Origin: JACVRW01 sp963825345
Lineage (GTDB): Bacteria; Actinomycetota; Thermoleophilia; Solirubrobacterales; Thermoleophilaceae
DNA: 64,000 bases
Assembly: GCA_963825345.1 (NCBI GenBank)
Contig: CAWGSQ010000003.1
Span: 62,001-126,000, forward strand
Direction of reading: 5' to 3'
Shown here one piece after another: positions 52,249-60,598 of this stretch. Each line of letters starts with the position of its first letter. The first letter of the stretch is position 1. The notes beneath the pieces are model-generated. The model was not told where the DNA came from and made no database searches. It was given only the letters and a program-made list of their open reading frames with translations. Position numbers and translations under genes: made by a program.

Positions 52249-53370
52249 ATGAGGTTTTTCAGCAGCTGGCTCCGCGCCCTCGGCGCATTCTCAGCCGCTC
52301 TGATCATCGCAGCGGGCCTCGTCGCCTGCGGCGACGACAGCGACAGCGGTGACGGAGGTGACTCCGGCAGCAGCGGCGGCGGGAAGATCGCCCTGCTCCT
52401 GCCCGAGACCAAGACGACGCGCTACGAGGAGCAGGACCGGCCGAACTTCGAGCGGCGCGTGAAGGAGCTCTGCAAGGACTGCGAGGTGATCTACTCGAAC
52501 GCCAACCAGGACCCGGCGAAGCAGCAGCAGCAGGCGGAGGCCGCCATCACCAAGGGCGCCAAGGTCATCGTGATCAGCGCCGTCGACGTGGCGTCGGCTG
52601 GAGCGATCGTCCAGCGCGCCGCCCAGTCCGACGTGAAGGTGATCGCGTACGGCCGGTTGATCCCGGATGCGGAGATCGACTACTACGTGTCGATCGATCC
52701 GTTCAAGGTGGGTCAGCAGCAGGCGGAGGTGCAGATGGAGGCGCTCCAGAAGTCCGGCGCGAGCGGTCCGAAGGTGGTCATGATCAACGGGGCACCCACC
52801 GACAGCAACGCCAAGCCCTACAAGGACGGCGCCGCTCAGGTTCTGAAGGAGAAGGGCGCGCAGGTCGTGAAGAGCTACGACACTCCGGACTGGAGCCCCG
52901 ACAAGGCGCAGCAGGAGATGGAGGGGTCGCTCACCTCGCTCGGCAAGGACGGCTTCGACGCGGTCTACGTGGCCAACGACGGCATGGCGGGAGGTGCGAT
53001 CGCGGCACTGAAGGGGGCCGGCATCGATCCGGCGAGCCGCTTCGTGACCGGCCAGGACGCCGAGCTGGCTGGCGTGCAGCGCATCCTCACCGGCGAGCAG
53101 CTGATGACCGTCTACCAACCGATCATCCAGATCGCGGAGACGGCCGCAGAGCTCGCGGTGCCGATCGCCCAGGGCGAGGACCCGCCGGCCGACCTCGCGA
53201 GCGAGAAGGTCGACAACGGCGCGAAGCAGGTGCCGTCGAGCCTGCTCGACACGATCGCGATTCAGAAGGACAACATCGAGAGCACGTTGATCAAGGACGG
53301 TTTCCTCGACGTCGGCGACATCTGCACCGCCGCGTACAAGGCGGCCTGCAAGGAGGCCGGCTTGCAGTGA
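52249..53370 (+). CDS. sugar ABC transporter substrate-binding lipoprotein
   Basis: 373 residues. The signal ends in lipobox LVAC with Cys at 27, followed by a Gly/Ser/Asp-rich linker. The body is a Peripla_BP_4 (XylF/ChvE/RbsB-like) fold: LLLPETKTTRYEEQDRPNFE, NANQDPAKQQQQAEAAITKGAKVIVI and VTGQDAELAGVQRILTGEQLMTVYQ. A strong Shine-Dalgarno (GGGAGGAG) is seen, and the GntR-type operator precedes it. Its ligand is probably an amino sugar by context. The usual ATPase and permease genes are missing from this cluster. Confidence 0.92.
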   Translation: MRFFSSWLRALGAFSAALIIAAGLVACGDDSDSGDGGDSGSSGGGKIALLLPETKTTRYEEQDRPNFERRVKELCKDCEVIYSNANQDPAKQQQQAEAAITKGAKVIVISAVDVASAGAIVQRAAQSDVKVIAYGRLIPDAEIDYYVSIDPFKVGQQQAEVQMEALQKSGASGPKVVMINGAPTDSNAKPYKDGAAQVLKEKGAQVVKSYDTPDWSPDKAQQEMEGSLTSLGKDGFDAVYVANDGMAGGAIAALKGAGIDPASRFVTGQDAELAGVQRILTGEQLMTVYQPIIQIAETAAELAVPIAQGEDPPADLASEKVDNGAKQVPSSLLDTIAIQKDNIESTLIKDGFLDVGDICTAAYKAACKEAGLQ

Positions 53371-54311
53371 CGCCGGCGCTCGCGGTCGACGCCGGCCAGA
53401 CGGAGATACGGGTCGCGCTCGCAGGTGAGCGCGACCCGCGTCCGGTCGCTCGCGCGCCGGGGGTGCAGCGCATGGACGGCGCTGCTGTGGGCGCCGACCA
53501 TGTGGCCGACGCACTGTTCGCCGCGCTGGACGCACTCGGCCCGCTGCCGGCCGTCGAGGCGATCGGTGTCGGGCTGTCTGGTTTCGAAGCCGCGGGGCAG
53601 GAGGGCGTGGAACAGATCGGTGAGCGGCTCCGCGCGCGGATCGGCGTCGCCCGGGTGACGATCGCAAGCGACGGCGTGACCTCCCTGCTCGGCGCACTCG
53701 GTGAGAGCCTCGGTGCGGTCGTGGCGGGCGGCACCGGGACCGTCTGCGTCGCGCGTGGATCGCGGCGCTGGACGAAGGTGGACGGCTGGGGATCTCTCCT
53801 CGGTGACGACGGCAGCGCCTTCGCGATCGGCCGCAGCGGGCTGAACGCAGGACTGCGCGAGCTCGACGGCCGGGGCGGCTCGGCGGCCCTGCTCGCCGCG
53901 GCGGCGGAGCGCTTCGGCGACCCGGCCGGCATCGCCGAGGGGATCTACCGGTCGGAGGTGCCCACGCGCGCGGTCGCGAGCTTCGCCCGGGACGTGGCGC
54001 GGGTGGCAGCGGACGGCGACGGGACCGCGCGCTCGATCCTCGAGGCGGCGGGCCGCGAGCTGGCGCTCACCGCGTGCGCAGCGCTGGAGCGCGCATTGGA
54101 CCCGGAAGACGAGGCCGCGGTGTCGTACTCGGGGAGCGTCTTCGCCACGGGCTCGCCGCTCATCGACGCCTTCTCCGCCGAGCTCGCGAGGATGCGCCCC
54201 GACGCGAAGCTCTTGGCGCCCGCGGGCGACGCCCTCGCCGGCGCGGCGCTGCTCGCGGAGCATGGCCCGGAGCTCATGCAGGACCCCGAGATGCTCTGGA
54301 GCAGCTCGTGA
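53367..54311 (+). CDS. BadF/BadG-type N-acetylglucosamine kinase
   Basis: 314 residues from a GTG overlapping the binding-protein stop. The sugar-kinase fold is clear: LAVDAGQTEIRVAL (phosphate 1), GGTGTVCVARGS and GWGSLLGDDGSAFAIGR. In the BadF/BadG family the nearest role is GlcNAc phosphorylation, and neighbours nanE, deaminase and nagA support it. The stop overlaps the nanE start (GTGA). Confidence 0.88.
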   Translation: MTPALAVDAGQTEIRVALAGERDPRPVARAPGVQRMDGAAVGADHVADALFAALDALGPLPAVEAIGVGLSGFEAAGQEGVEQIGERLRARIGVARVTIASDGVTSLLGALGESLGAVVAGGTGTVCVARGSRRWTKVDGWGSLLGDDGSAFAIGRSGLNAGLRELDGRGGSAALLAAAAERFGDPAGIAEGIYRSEVPTRAVASFARDVARVAADGDGTARSILEAAGRELALTACAALERALDPEDEAAVSYSGSVFATGSPLIDAFSAELARMRPDAKLLAPAGDALAGAALLAEHGPELMQDPEMLWSSS

Positions 54312-55007
54312 GCCTCGACGCCCTCCGCGGACGCCTGGTGGTGTCGGTACAGGCAGCGCCCGGCACCCCGCTCGCGAGCCCCGAGATGATGAGCGCCATC
54401 GCGCGCGCGGCGGAGCTCGGCGGCGCCGCGGGCATCCGGGCCGAGGGTCCGGCCGACATCCGCGCCATCAAGGGCGCCGTGAGCGTTCCGGTGATCGGCC
54501 TGATCAAGCGGGACATGCCCGACTCGCCGGTCCGGATCACGCCTAGCCTCGACGACGCGCGCGCGGTGGCGAACGCCGGTGCCGACGTGGTGGCGCTGGA
54601 CGCGACGCTCCGCACCCGGCCCGGCGGATTGGCCACCCACGACTTCGTCGCGGCGCTTGCGGCCGAGCTCGAGACTGCCGCTGCTCGGAGATGTCGACTC
54701 GCTCGAGGCCGCCGTGGCCGCGCGGGCCGCCGGGGCAGACGCGGTGGCCACGACGCTCTCGGGCTACACCGGCGAGGGCGGCGTGCCCGAGCGACCGGAC
54801 CTCGAGCTCGTGGAGCGCCTCGCGGGCGAGCTCGACTGCCCGGTGCTCGCAGAGGGCCGCTACTCCACTCCAGACGACGTGGCGGCGGCCTTCGAAGCGG
54901 GCGCCTTCGCCGTCGTCGTGGGCACGGCGATCACCGACCCGACGACGCTCACGCGGCGGCTCGCCCACGCCGCCGAGCGCTCGAGGACCCATGGCACGCC
55001 GCGCTGA
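54308..55007 (+). pseudogene. nanE: N-acetylmannosamine-6-P 2-epimerase, frameshifted
   Basis: The NanE protein begins at GTG 54308 (SLDALRGRLVVSVQAAPGTP) and runs through VPVIGLIKRDMPDSPV, VALDATLRTRPGG to HDFVAALAAEL at about 54670. The family sequence then continues in the +1 frame from about 54672: LPLLGDVDSLEAAVAARAAG, TTLSGYTGEGG, ending TGA 55007. One extra base (or two missing) near 54671-54674 would explain it. It may be a sequencing error, a true mutation or programmed shifting. NanE converts ManNAc-6-P to GlcNAc-6-P. The 3' end overlaps the GntR gene by 17 bp. Confidence 0.9.
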
Positions 55008-55764
55008 GAAGCCGGAGGACGGGTCGCTGCCGAGACGGCTTCCGGCCGACGGCCCCAAGGGCCGCGCGCTGCGCGAGATTCTCGAGGCGCTTGTGGCGGA
55101 GCAGGCGCCCGGTTCGGCACTGCCGTCGGAGCGTGAGCTGGCCGAGCGCTTCGGCCTCGCCCGCATGACGGTCCGCGGCGAGATCGAGCGGCTCAGCGCG
55201 GAGGGGCTGCTCTACCGCCTGCACGGGCGCGGCACCTTCGTCGCCGAGCCGCGCGTGGCCCAGGCCGTCACGTTCAGCTCGTTCAGCGAGGACATGCGGG
55301 CGCGAGGGGTCGAGCCGGGCTCGATCGTGCGCTCCCAGGACTCGACCGAGGCGGACGGGTTCCTGGCAGGGGTGCTGTCCGTTGCGCCCGGTGCCCCGCT
55401 CCTGCGCATCGACCGGGTCCGCACCGCCGACGAGCGGCCGATGGCGGTCGAGCTGGCCTTTCTCCCGGCCGAGCGGTTTCCCGGCGTCGACGCCGTCGAC
55501 TTCACCGATGCGTCCCTGTTCGAGGTGCTCGCCGGGCGCTTCGGCGTTCGCCTCCGCGATGCGGACCAGCGCGTCGTGGCGGTGCCGATCGAGAGCGACG
55601 ACGCGATCGCGCTCGAGGTCGACGAGGGTGCTCCGGGACTGCGCTTCTACACGCTCGCCCGCGACGAGGAGGGCACGCCGGTGTACTACGCAACCTCGCT
55701 CTTCCCGGGTGATCGCTACGAGGTCGAGCTGAGGCAGACGAGACCGGAGCCGGGGCCGCGATGA
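54991..55764 (+). CDS. GntR/HutC-family regulator (DasR/NagR-like)
   Basis: 257 residues from ATG 54991. The N-terminal wHTH is ALPSERELAERFGLARMTVRGEI at about 43-65, with GRGTFVAEP closing it. A UTRA effector domain follows (RIDRVRTADERPMAVELAFLP and AIALEVDEGAPGLRFYTLAR). DasR/NagR bind GlcN-6-P or GlcNAc-6-P. Two matching palindromes in the window (52187, 57898) are the likely targets. The gene lies inside the regulon it should control, so autoregulation is probable. Confidence 0.9.
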   Translation: MARRAEKPEDGSLPRRLPADGPKGRALREILEALVAEQAPGSALPSERELAERFGLARMTVRGEIERLSAEGLLYRLHGRGTFVAEPRVAQAVTFSSFSEDMRARGVEPGSIVRSQDSTEADGFLAGVLSVAPGAPLLRIDRVRTADERPMAVELAFLPAERFPGVDAVDFTDASLFEVLAGRFGVRLRDADQRVVAVPIESDDAIALEVDEGAPGLRFYTLARDEEGTPVYYATSLFPGDRYEVELRQTRPEPGPR

Positions 55765-56774
55765 GCGCCAGCCTGATGGAGCAGGACATGGCCGAGCAGC
55801 CTGCGGTGCTCGCCGCGCTCGCCGGACGGCGGGAGGAGATCGTCGAGTCGCTGGCCGGACCCGCGCCCGCTGGAATCGTGATCGTCGCGCGGGGGTCGTC
55901 GGACCACGCCGGGATCTTCGGGCGCTATCTGCTGGAGGTCGCCACCGGGCTGCCGGTTGCGCTAGCCGCCCCGAGCCTCCAGACCCTGTACGGCGTGCGG
56001 CCGCGCGTGGATGGCTGGCTCGCCGTCGCCGTCAGCCAGTCCGGGCGCACCCCGGAGATCGCGACAGTCCTCGAGCGCTTCAGGGACGCCGGCGCCCGCG
56101 CGGTGGCCGTGACGAACGATCCAGACAGCCCGCTCGCGCGCGCCGCTTCCGTACACGTCTCGCTCGATGCGGGCGAGGAGCGCTCCGTCCCGGCCACGAA
56201 GACGTTCACCGCCCAGCTCGCAGCGATGGCGCTGGTGGCGGAGGCGCTCGGATCCGTGCCGCTTGGCGCCGCCGACTGGGAGCGCCTGCCCGGCGTGGTC
56301 GAGGAGGTCCTCGCCGACCAGGCGCCCGCCAGGGAGGTGGCGGAGCAGCTCGAGGGCGTCGACGAGCTCGCATGCGTCGGACGCGGCTACCTCATGTGCG
56401 TGGCGCTCGAGACCGCGCTCAAGCTGCGCGAGGCGGCGGGGGTGCGAGCCGAGGGCTGGTCCGCGGCGGACTTCCGCCACGGGCCGCTGACCGTTGCGGG
56501 CCCGGGCCTTCCGACGCTCGCGGTGAGCGCCGCGGGTCCGGCTGCCGCCGACGTGTCGGAGCTGGCCGAGCAGCTCGCGGGCGGCGGCGCGCCCGTCCTT
56601 CGCATGAGCGACGACGCGAGCGCCTCCCTCCCATTCCCCGGCGGGCTGCCCGAGCCGCTCGCCGCGATCCCGGCCACCGTCCGGGCTCAGCAGCTGGCGC
56701 TGGCGCTCGCCCTGCGCCGCGGAGTCGACCCGGACCGCCCCCCGGGCCTCGCGAAGATCACGCGAACGGCCTGA
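55761..56774 (+). CDS. SIS-domain aminosugar-6-P deaminase/isomerase
   Basis: 337 residues with two SIS domains and no glutaminase domain. Motifs are VARGSSDHAGIFGRYLLE and VAVSQSGRTPEIATVLE in the first, and GRGYLMCVALETALKLREAAG in the second. It is the GlmS-like NagB-II/AgaS type, expected to turn GlcN-6-P into fructose-6-P plus ammonia in this setting. It overlaps the GntR stop (ATGA) and ends 6 nt from the convergent nagA gene. Confidence 0.88.
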   Translation: MSASLMEQDMAEQPAVLAALAGRREEIVESLAGPAPAGIVIVARGSSDHAGIFGRYLLEVATGLPVALAAPSLQTLYGVRPRVDGWLAVAVSQSGRTPEIATVLERFRDAGARAVAVTNDPDSPLARAASVHVSLDAGEERSVPATKTFTAQLAAMALVAEALGSVPLGAADWERLPGVVEEVLADQAPAREVAEQLEGVDELACVGRGYLMCVALETALKLREAAGVRAEGWSAADFRHGPLTVAGPGLPTLAVSAAGPAAADVSELAEQLAGGGAPVLRMSDDASASLPFPGGLPEPLAAIPATVRAQQLALALALRRGVDPDRPPGLAKITRTA

Positions 56775-56780
56775 ACGCGG

Positions 56781-57887
56781 CTAACGGGCGGCGAACGCCT
56801 CCTGGCCGCCCACCAGCGTCCGCTCGACCTCGAGCTCGTCGTTCAGGACCGCGACGTTGGCCGCCACTCCGGGGCGAAGCACGCCGAGGTCCTCGCGGCC
56901 GAGCAGGCGCGCCGGGGCGGTGGAGGCGGCATGGACCGCATCCGCGAGCGCGGCGCCTGACGCGACGAGGTTGCGAACGGCGGCATCCATCGTGAGCACG
57001 CTGCCGGCGAGCGTTCCGTCGGAGAGGCGGACCGCGCCGTCGTCGACGTGTACCTCTCGATCTCCGAGCCGGTAGCTGCCGGGCGGCATGCCCGCGGCCT
57101 CTACCGCGTCGGTCACGAGGCAGAAGCGGCCGCCCGCCGCGAGGAACACACCGAGCGCGGACTCCGGGGCCAGGTGGACGCCGTCGACGATCGCCTGGAC
57201 CCACACGTCCGGACGCACGAGCGCCACGCCCGCCGGGCCGGGATCGCGAGGGCGCCAGCGCCGGTGGGCGTTGTGAACGTGGGTGATCGCGCTCGCACCC
57301 CTGTCAAAGGCGGCGTGCGCGGTGGCGGCGTCGGCATCGGAATGCCCAACCGAGACGATGATGCCACGACCCGCCAGGCGCTCCACGAGCTCGAGCCCGC
57401 CGTCGAGCTCCGGTGCCAGAGTCACCATTGTTACGGGACCCGCTTCGCAGAGCCGGTCCGCCAGCTCCGGGTCGGGCTCGAGCAGGTTCGCGGGATCGTG
57501 CGCCCCGGGCCACTCCCTGGACAGGAACGGCCCCTCGAGGTGCACGCCCAGCACGCGCGCCCCGCCGTCGGGCGCGACCATCGCGGCCGCCGCGGCAGCC
57601 AGAGCCGCGTCGTAGGCGTCCGGCGGAGAGGACACCAGAGTCGGCTGGTAGGCCACCACGCCCACGGCGGCGAGCGCCTCGGCGGCGCGTGCGTGGCCGT
57701 CGGCGTCAGTGGTGAGGAAGTCCACGCCGGCTATCCCGTTGATGTGGGCGTCCACGAACCCGGGCACCGCAACGCCACGGCCGCCGTCGCCGGCCAGGCC
57801 GACCGCCGTCACCGAATCGCCGTCGATAGTCACGTCGCCGTCGATGAGCGTCCCGTCGACGAGCGCGGCGCTCACCCCGAGCCGCAC
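56781..57887 (-). CDS. nagA: N-acetylglucosamine-6-phosphate deacetylase
   Basis: 368 residues. Motifs include VPGFVDAHINGIAGVDF, VHLEGPFLSREWPGAHD, the His/Asp in GHSDADAATAHAAF, and THVHNAHRRW with the metal-binding His residues. It removes the acetyl group from GlcNAc-6-P before deamination. The GTG start has a good SD (GGGAGG), with operator 2 only 10 bp upstream of the start. It faces the SIS gene tail to tail. Confidence 0.95.
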   Translation of the reverse strand: MRLGVSAALVDGTLIDGDVTIDGDSVTAVGLAGDGGRGVAVPGFVDAHINGIAGVDFLTTDADGHARAAEALAAVGVVAYQPTLVSSPPDAYDAALAAAAAAMVAPDGGARVLGVHLEGPFLSREWPGAHDPANLLEPDPELADRLCEAGPVTMVTLAPELDGGLELVERLAGRGIIVSVGHSDADAATAHAAFDRGASAITHVHNAHRRWRPRDPGPAGVALVRPDVWVQAIVDGVHLAPESALGVFLAAGGRFCLVTDAVEAAGMPPGSYRLGDREVHVDDGAVRLSDGTLAGSVLTMDAAVRNLVASGAALADAVHAASTAPARLLGREDLGVLRPGVAANVAVLNDELEVERTLVGGQEAFAAR

Positions 57888-57897
57888 GCATACCTCC

Positions 57898-57911
57898 CTG
57901 GTCTAGACCAG
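57898..57911. promoter_or_regulatory. DasR/NagR-like operator 2
   Basis: CTGGTCTAGACCAG, a perfect 14-bp palindrome sharing its core with the 52187 site. It overlaps the Shine-Dalgarno/leader region of nagA and lies just downstream of a possible -10 (AATAAT on the minus strand). Confidence 0.85.
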
Positions 57912-57936
57912 CACCATTATTGCTGGCGCGTACACG

Positions 57937-58329
57937 CTAGGGCCGGACGCGTATCAGCGTGCTCGCCCGCACGAAGACGGTGGAGCCGTCCTTGCCGCTC
58001 TCGCAGCGCATCCGGGCCACCAGCCGCCAACGGCCCGGACCGACGTTCTTGTTCCTCGGAATCCAGCGGAAGCTGAAGCGGCCGCTGTCGCTCACGTGAC
58101 GTTGGGCGATCGGCGCCGAGTTCTGAGCGCTGACCACGGAGACCCGCACAGTTCGCGAGCAGAACTCGATCACCGGCCAGCCGCGGCCGCGCACGGTCTG
58201 GACGTCGGTGCGGTCGACTCGGATTGGGTCGGCGGTGATCCTCGGGGCGCCCGGGGCTGCGCCGGCTACGCCGGCGGCGGTGGCCAGCGATGCGATCACG
58301 GCTGCGGTGAGGGCGGTGGCGGCGCGCAT
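57937..58329 (-). CDS. small secreted protein
   Basis: 130 residues from ATG 58329. A signal peptide is clear (RAATALTAAVIASLATAAGVAGAAPG). The mature part is beta-rich with two cysteines (WPVIEFCSRTVRVSV, RLVARMRCES), like a small Ig-like or carbohydrate-associated domain, ending STLIRVRP. No family is recognised. It starts 38 nt after the GH6 stop on the same strand. Confidence 0.72.
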   Translation of the reverse strand: MRAATALTAAVIASLATAAGVAGAAPGAPRITADPIRVDRTDVQTVRGRGWPVIEFCSRTVRVSVVSAQNSAPIAQRHVSDSGRFSFRWIPRNKNVGPGRWRLVARMRCESGKDGSTVFVRASTLIRVRP

Positions 58330-58367
58330 GGGGCGATGGTCCCACAGCCGCGCCGAAGTGCTGCTCC

Positions 58368-59393
58368 TCAGAAGCCGCGGTGCGTGCCCGGTGGTGGGCT
58401 CTCCCAGCGCGTTGCGAAGCGCGCGTAGCTGAGCGCGCGTGGCGCGTACCAGGCGATCGGGCGGCCCTGGCAGGCCTGGGCGTAGCCGGGGCGGTTGATC
58501 CAGAGGTATGCGTCGACCATCGGATGCGACGTGCTCGTGGTGGGCGGGATGCCGAGCCCGCGGCGGCTCGGATTGCACCACACGTTGATGCGGCGGCCGT
58601 TCGCGGCCCGGTAGTGGATCGGGCCGCGGCCGTTCTCCGCGGTGTTGACGATGAAGGGCTTGCCGCCCACGTGGCGCGAGATGTCGAGGCCGTGGCGGAT
58701 GTTGTTGCGCGTCCAGTCGAAGTGGGTCGCGTTCAGCATGAAGCCGCGCACCCGTGCGATTCCGATGGCGCGGAGCTGGCGCGCCGTTCGGCGTGCCGGC
58801 TCCCAGTCGGAGGCGCCCGCCTCCAGGTAGATGGTCGCGCCCGGCAGCCGTGAGAGCTTCGTGACCCCGTAGCGGAGCAGGCGGATGCGGTCGTCCCGCC
58901 GGCTGCGGGCGTGACAGTCGATCGTGCCGAGCGAGTCGGGCTCGAATGCGATCACCACGCGAGCGCCTCCGATCGCGCGGGCGAGCCGGCGATACCACGC
59001 TCTCGTGCGTGCGTCCTCAGCCGACCCGCCGCCGGTATAGCCCGGCCCGCAGCCGCTCGACTCTGCCCGCAACACCGTGAACACGGGCACCGCGCCCTGG
59101 CGCCGTGCGGCGCGGATCCGCCGGCGCACCTTGTGCTTGAAGTTCGGGCGCGTGAAGCGGCCGAGCCAGAGCGCCCTCGGCTCCCGCGCAATCTTCCAGA
59201 CGAGCGCAGCCTTGTGCCGCTGGCCCGTGCGGCGGTAGACCCGCCACTGGTGCCAGGAGGGCGACCTGTGGTCCACGAACAGGCGCACCCCGGCCAGCGG
59301 GTTCCCCTCCTGGGCGGCGGCGGGCTGGGTGCTCACTGCGAGCGCGGCAGCGCACGCGAGCAGCGCTGCGAGCGCGAGACGTCGATTCGGCAT
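58368..59393 (-). CDS. secreted GH6-like glycoside hydrolase
   Basis: 341 residues with a signal peptide (LALAALLACAAALAVSTQPAAA). The GH6 features are present: ARVVIAFEPDSLG (catalytic region), TIYLEAGASDWEPARR, GFMLNATHFDWT, FIVNTAENGRGP, NVWCNPSRRGLGIPPT and AYLWINRPGYAQA. GH6 enzymes invert and cut beta-1,4-glucans. The usual KPPGESDG end is altered to NRPGYAQAC. It is preceded by the M20 peptidase gene (89 nt) and followed by a small secreted protein. Cellulose or related glucan is the family substrate, not proven here. Confidence 0.85.
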   Translation of the reverse strand: MPNRRLALAALLACAAALAVSTQPAAAQEGNPLAGVRLFVDHRSPSWHQWRVYRRTGQRHKAALVWKIAREPRALWLGRFTRPNFKHKVRRRIRAARRQGAVPVFTVLRAESSGCGPGYTGGGSAEDARTRAWYRRLARAIGGARVVIAFEPDSLGTIDCHARSRRDDRIRLLRYGVTKLSRLPGATIYLEAGASDWEPARRTARQLRAIGIARVRGFMLNATHFDWTRNNIRHGLDISRHVGGKPFIVNTAENGRGPIHYRAANGRRINVWCNPSRRGLGIPPTTSTSHPMVDAYLWINRPGYAQACQGRPIAWYAPRALSYARFATRWESPPPGTHRGF

Positions 59394-59482
59394 GCGAAGA
59401 CGTGGGTCGGGTTCCCTGCGAAGCGCCGCAGGCTAACGAGACCATCGGTGGCGCTTGCACGGACACGCACAAGCGCCCAGGT

Positions 59483-60595
59483 TCAGGTGCAGAGTTCGTG
59501 CGCTGCAGCCACCAGCCCGTCGCTGCAGGCATCGACGCTGGCGAGGTCGACCCACTCGTCCACCGCGTGGGCGCCCCAGCCGCCGGGGCCGAACACGACC
59601 GTGGGGATTCCGGCCGCCTGGGTGAGCGCCGCATCCATCCAGTACGTCTCGCCGTAGACCTCCGCCGGCTGTCCGGTGACGGCTGCGGCCGCGCGGCTCA
59701 CCGCCTTCACCACCTCGGCGTCCGGATCGACGGCGAACGGCGGGCGCACAAGGCCCATCCGCAGCTCGGCTCCCTCGATGCCGTCGATCAGCGCCTCGCA
59801 TTCGCGCTGAAAGTGGTCGGCGCTCTCGCCCGGGGCGGTCCGGCGCTCGAGCGCGAGCCGGCAGCGAGCGGGATAGCTCGACAGCTCCTGCCCACCCTCG
59901 ATCAGCGAGGCATGCACCGACCCCGGGCCGACCAGCTCGTGCCCCGGCGCGTCGTCGAGGGCGGACTGGAGCTCGGCCAGCCGAGCGAGCGCGGGCGCCA
60001 TTCGGGTGATCGCGTCCACGCCCTCGGCGGGCCGCGAGCCGTGCGCGGCGCGGCCCTCGGTCTCGATCTCAGCCCAGACGAACCCCTTGTGCGCCACGCA
60101 CACGCGCAGCCCGGTCGGCTCGGTCACGATCGCGGCGTCCGCGCGCCGGCTGCTCAGGACCGACTGCACGCCGATGCTCGCGTACTCCTCGTCGGCAACG
60201 GCGGTCACGATCACGTCCCCGGAGAGATCGTCCGCCGCCAGTCGCCGCGCGGCGAGCATGCAGGCCGCGAGGCTGCCCTTCATGTCGTAGGCGCCGCGAC
60301 CGTAGAGGCGGCCGTCGCGAATCTCGGGCTCGAACGGGCGCTCCATCCCCTCCACGCCCACCGTGTCCATGTGCGCGTTCAGCATCAGCGAGGCGCCGCC
60401 GCCGCTTCCACGGGCCACTGCAACCACGCTGGGGCGGCCCGGCGCCGCCTCGTCGAGCTCGACCTCGAGCCCCGCCTCGCGCAGCCAGCCGGCCACGAAG
60501 TCGGCGATCTCGGCCTCCCCCGCCCCGCCAGCCACCAGGTCCGGGTTCACCGAGTCGATGGCCACGAGCGCCGCCACCAGCTCCTCGGAGCGCAC
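59483..60595 (-). CDS. M20 peptidase / ArgE-DapE-like deacylase
   Basis: 370 residues. The binuclear zinc-hydrolase pattern is LNAHMDTVGVEG (His, Asp), YGRGAYDMKGSLAACM (Asp) and VADEEYASIG (catalytic Glu-Glu), followed by the lid domain (AHKGFVWAEIETEGRAAHGSRP) and a late YGETYWMDAALTQAAGIP. Likely substrates are N-acyl amino acids or dipeptides. It begins 3 nt after the SNF2 stop, so the two share a transcript. Confidence 0.9.
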   Translation of the reverse strand: MRSEELVAALVAIDSVNPDLVAGGAGEAEIADFVAGWLREAGLEVELDEAAPGRPSVVAVARGSGGGASLMLNAHMDTVGVEGMERPFEPEIRDGRLYGRGAYDMKGSLAACMLAARRLAADDLSGDVIVTAVADEEYASIGVQSVLSSRRADAAIVTEPTGLRVCVAHKGFVWAEIETEGRAAHGSRPAEGVDAITRMAPALARLAELQSALDDAPGHELVGPGSVHASLIEGGQELSSYPARCRLALERRTAPGESADHFQRECEALIDGIEGAELRMGLVRPPFAVDPDAEVVKAVSRAAAAVTGQPAEVYGETYWMDAALTQAAGIPTVVFGPGGWGAHAVDEWVDLASVDACSDGLVAAAHELCT

Positions 60596-60598
60596 GGG

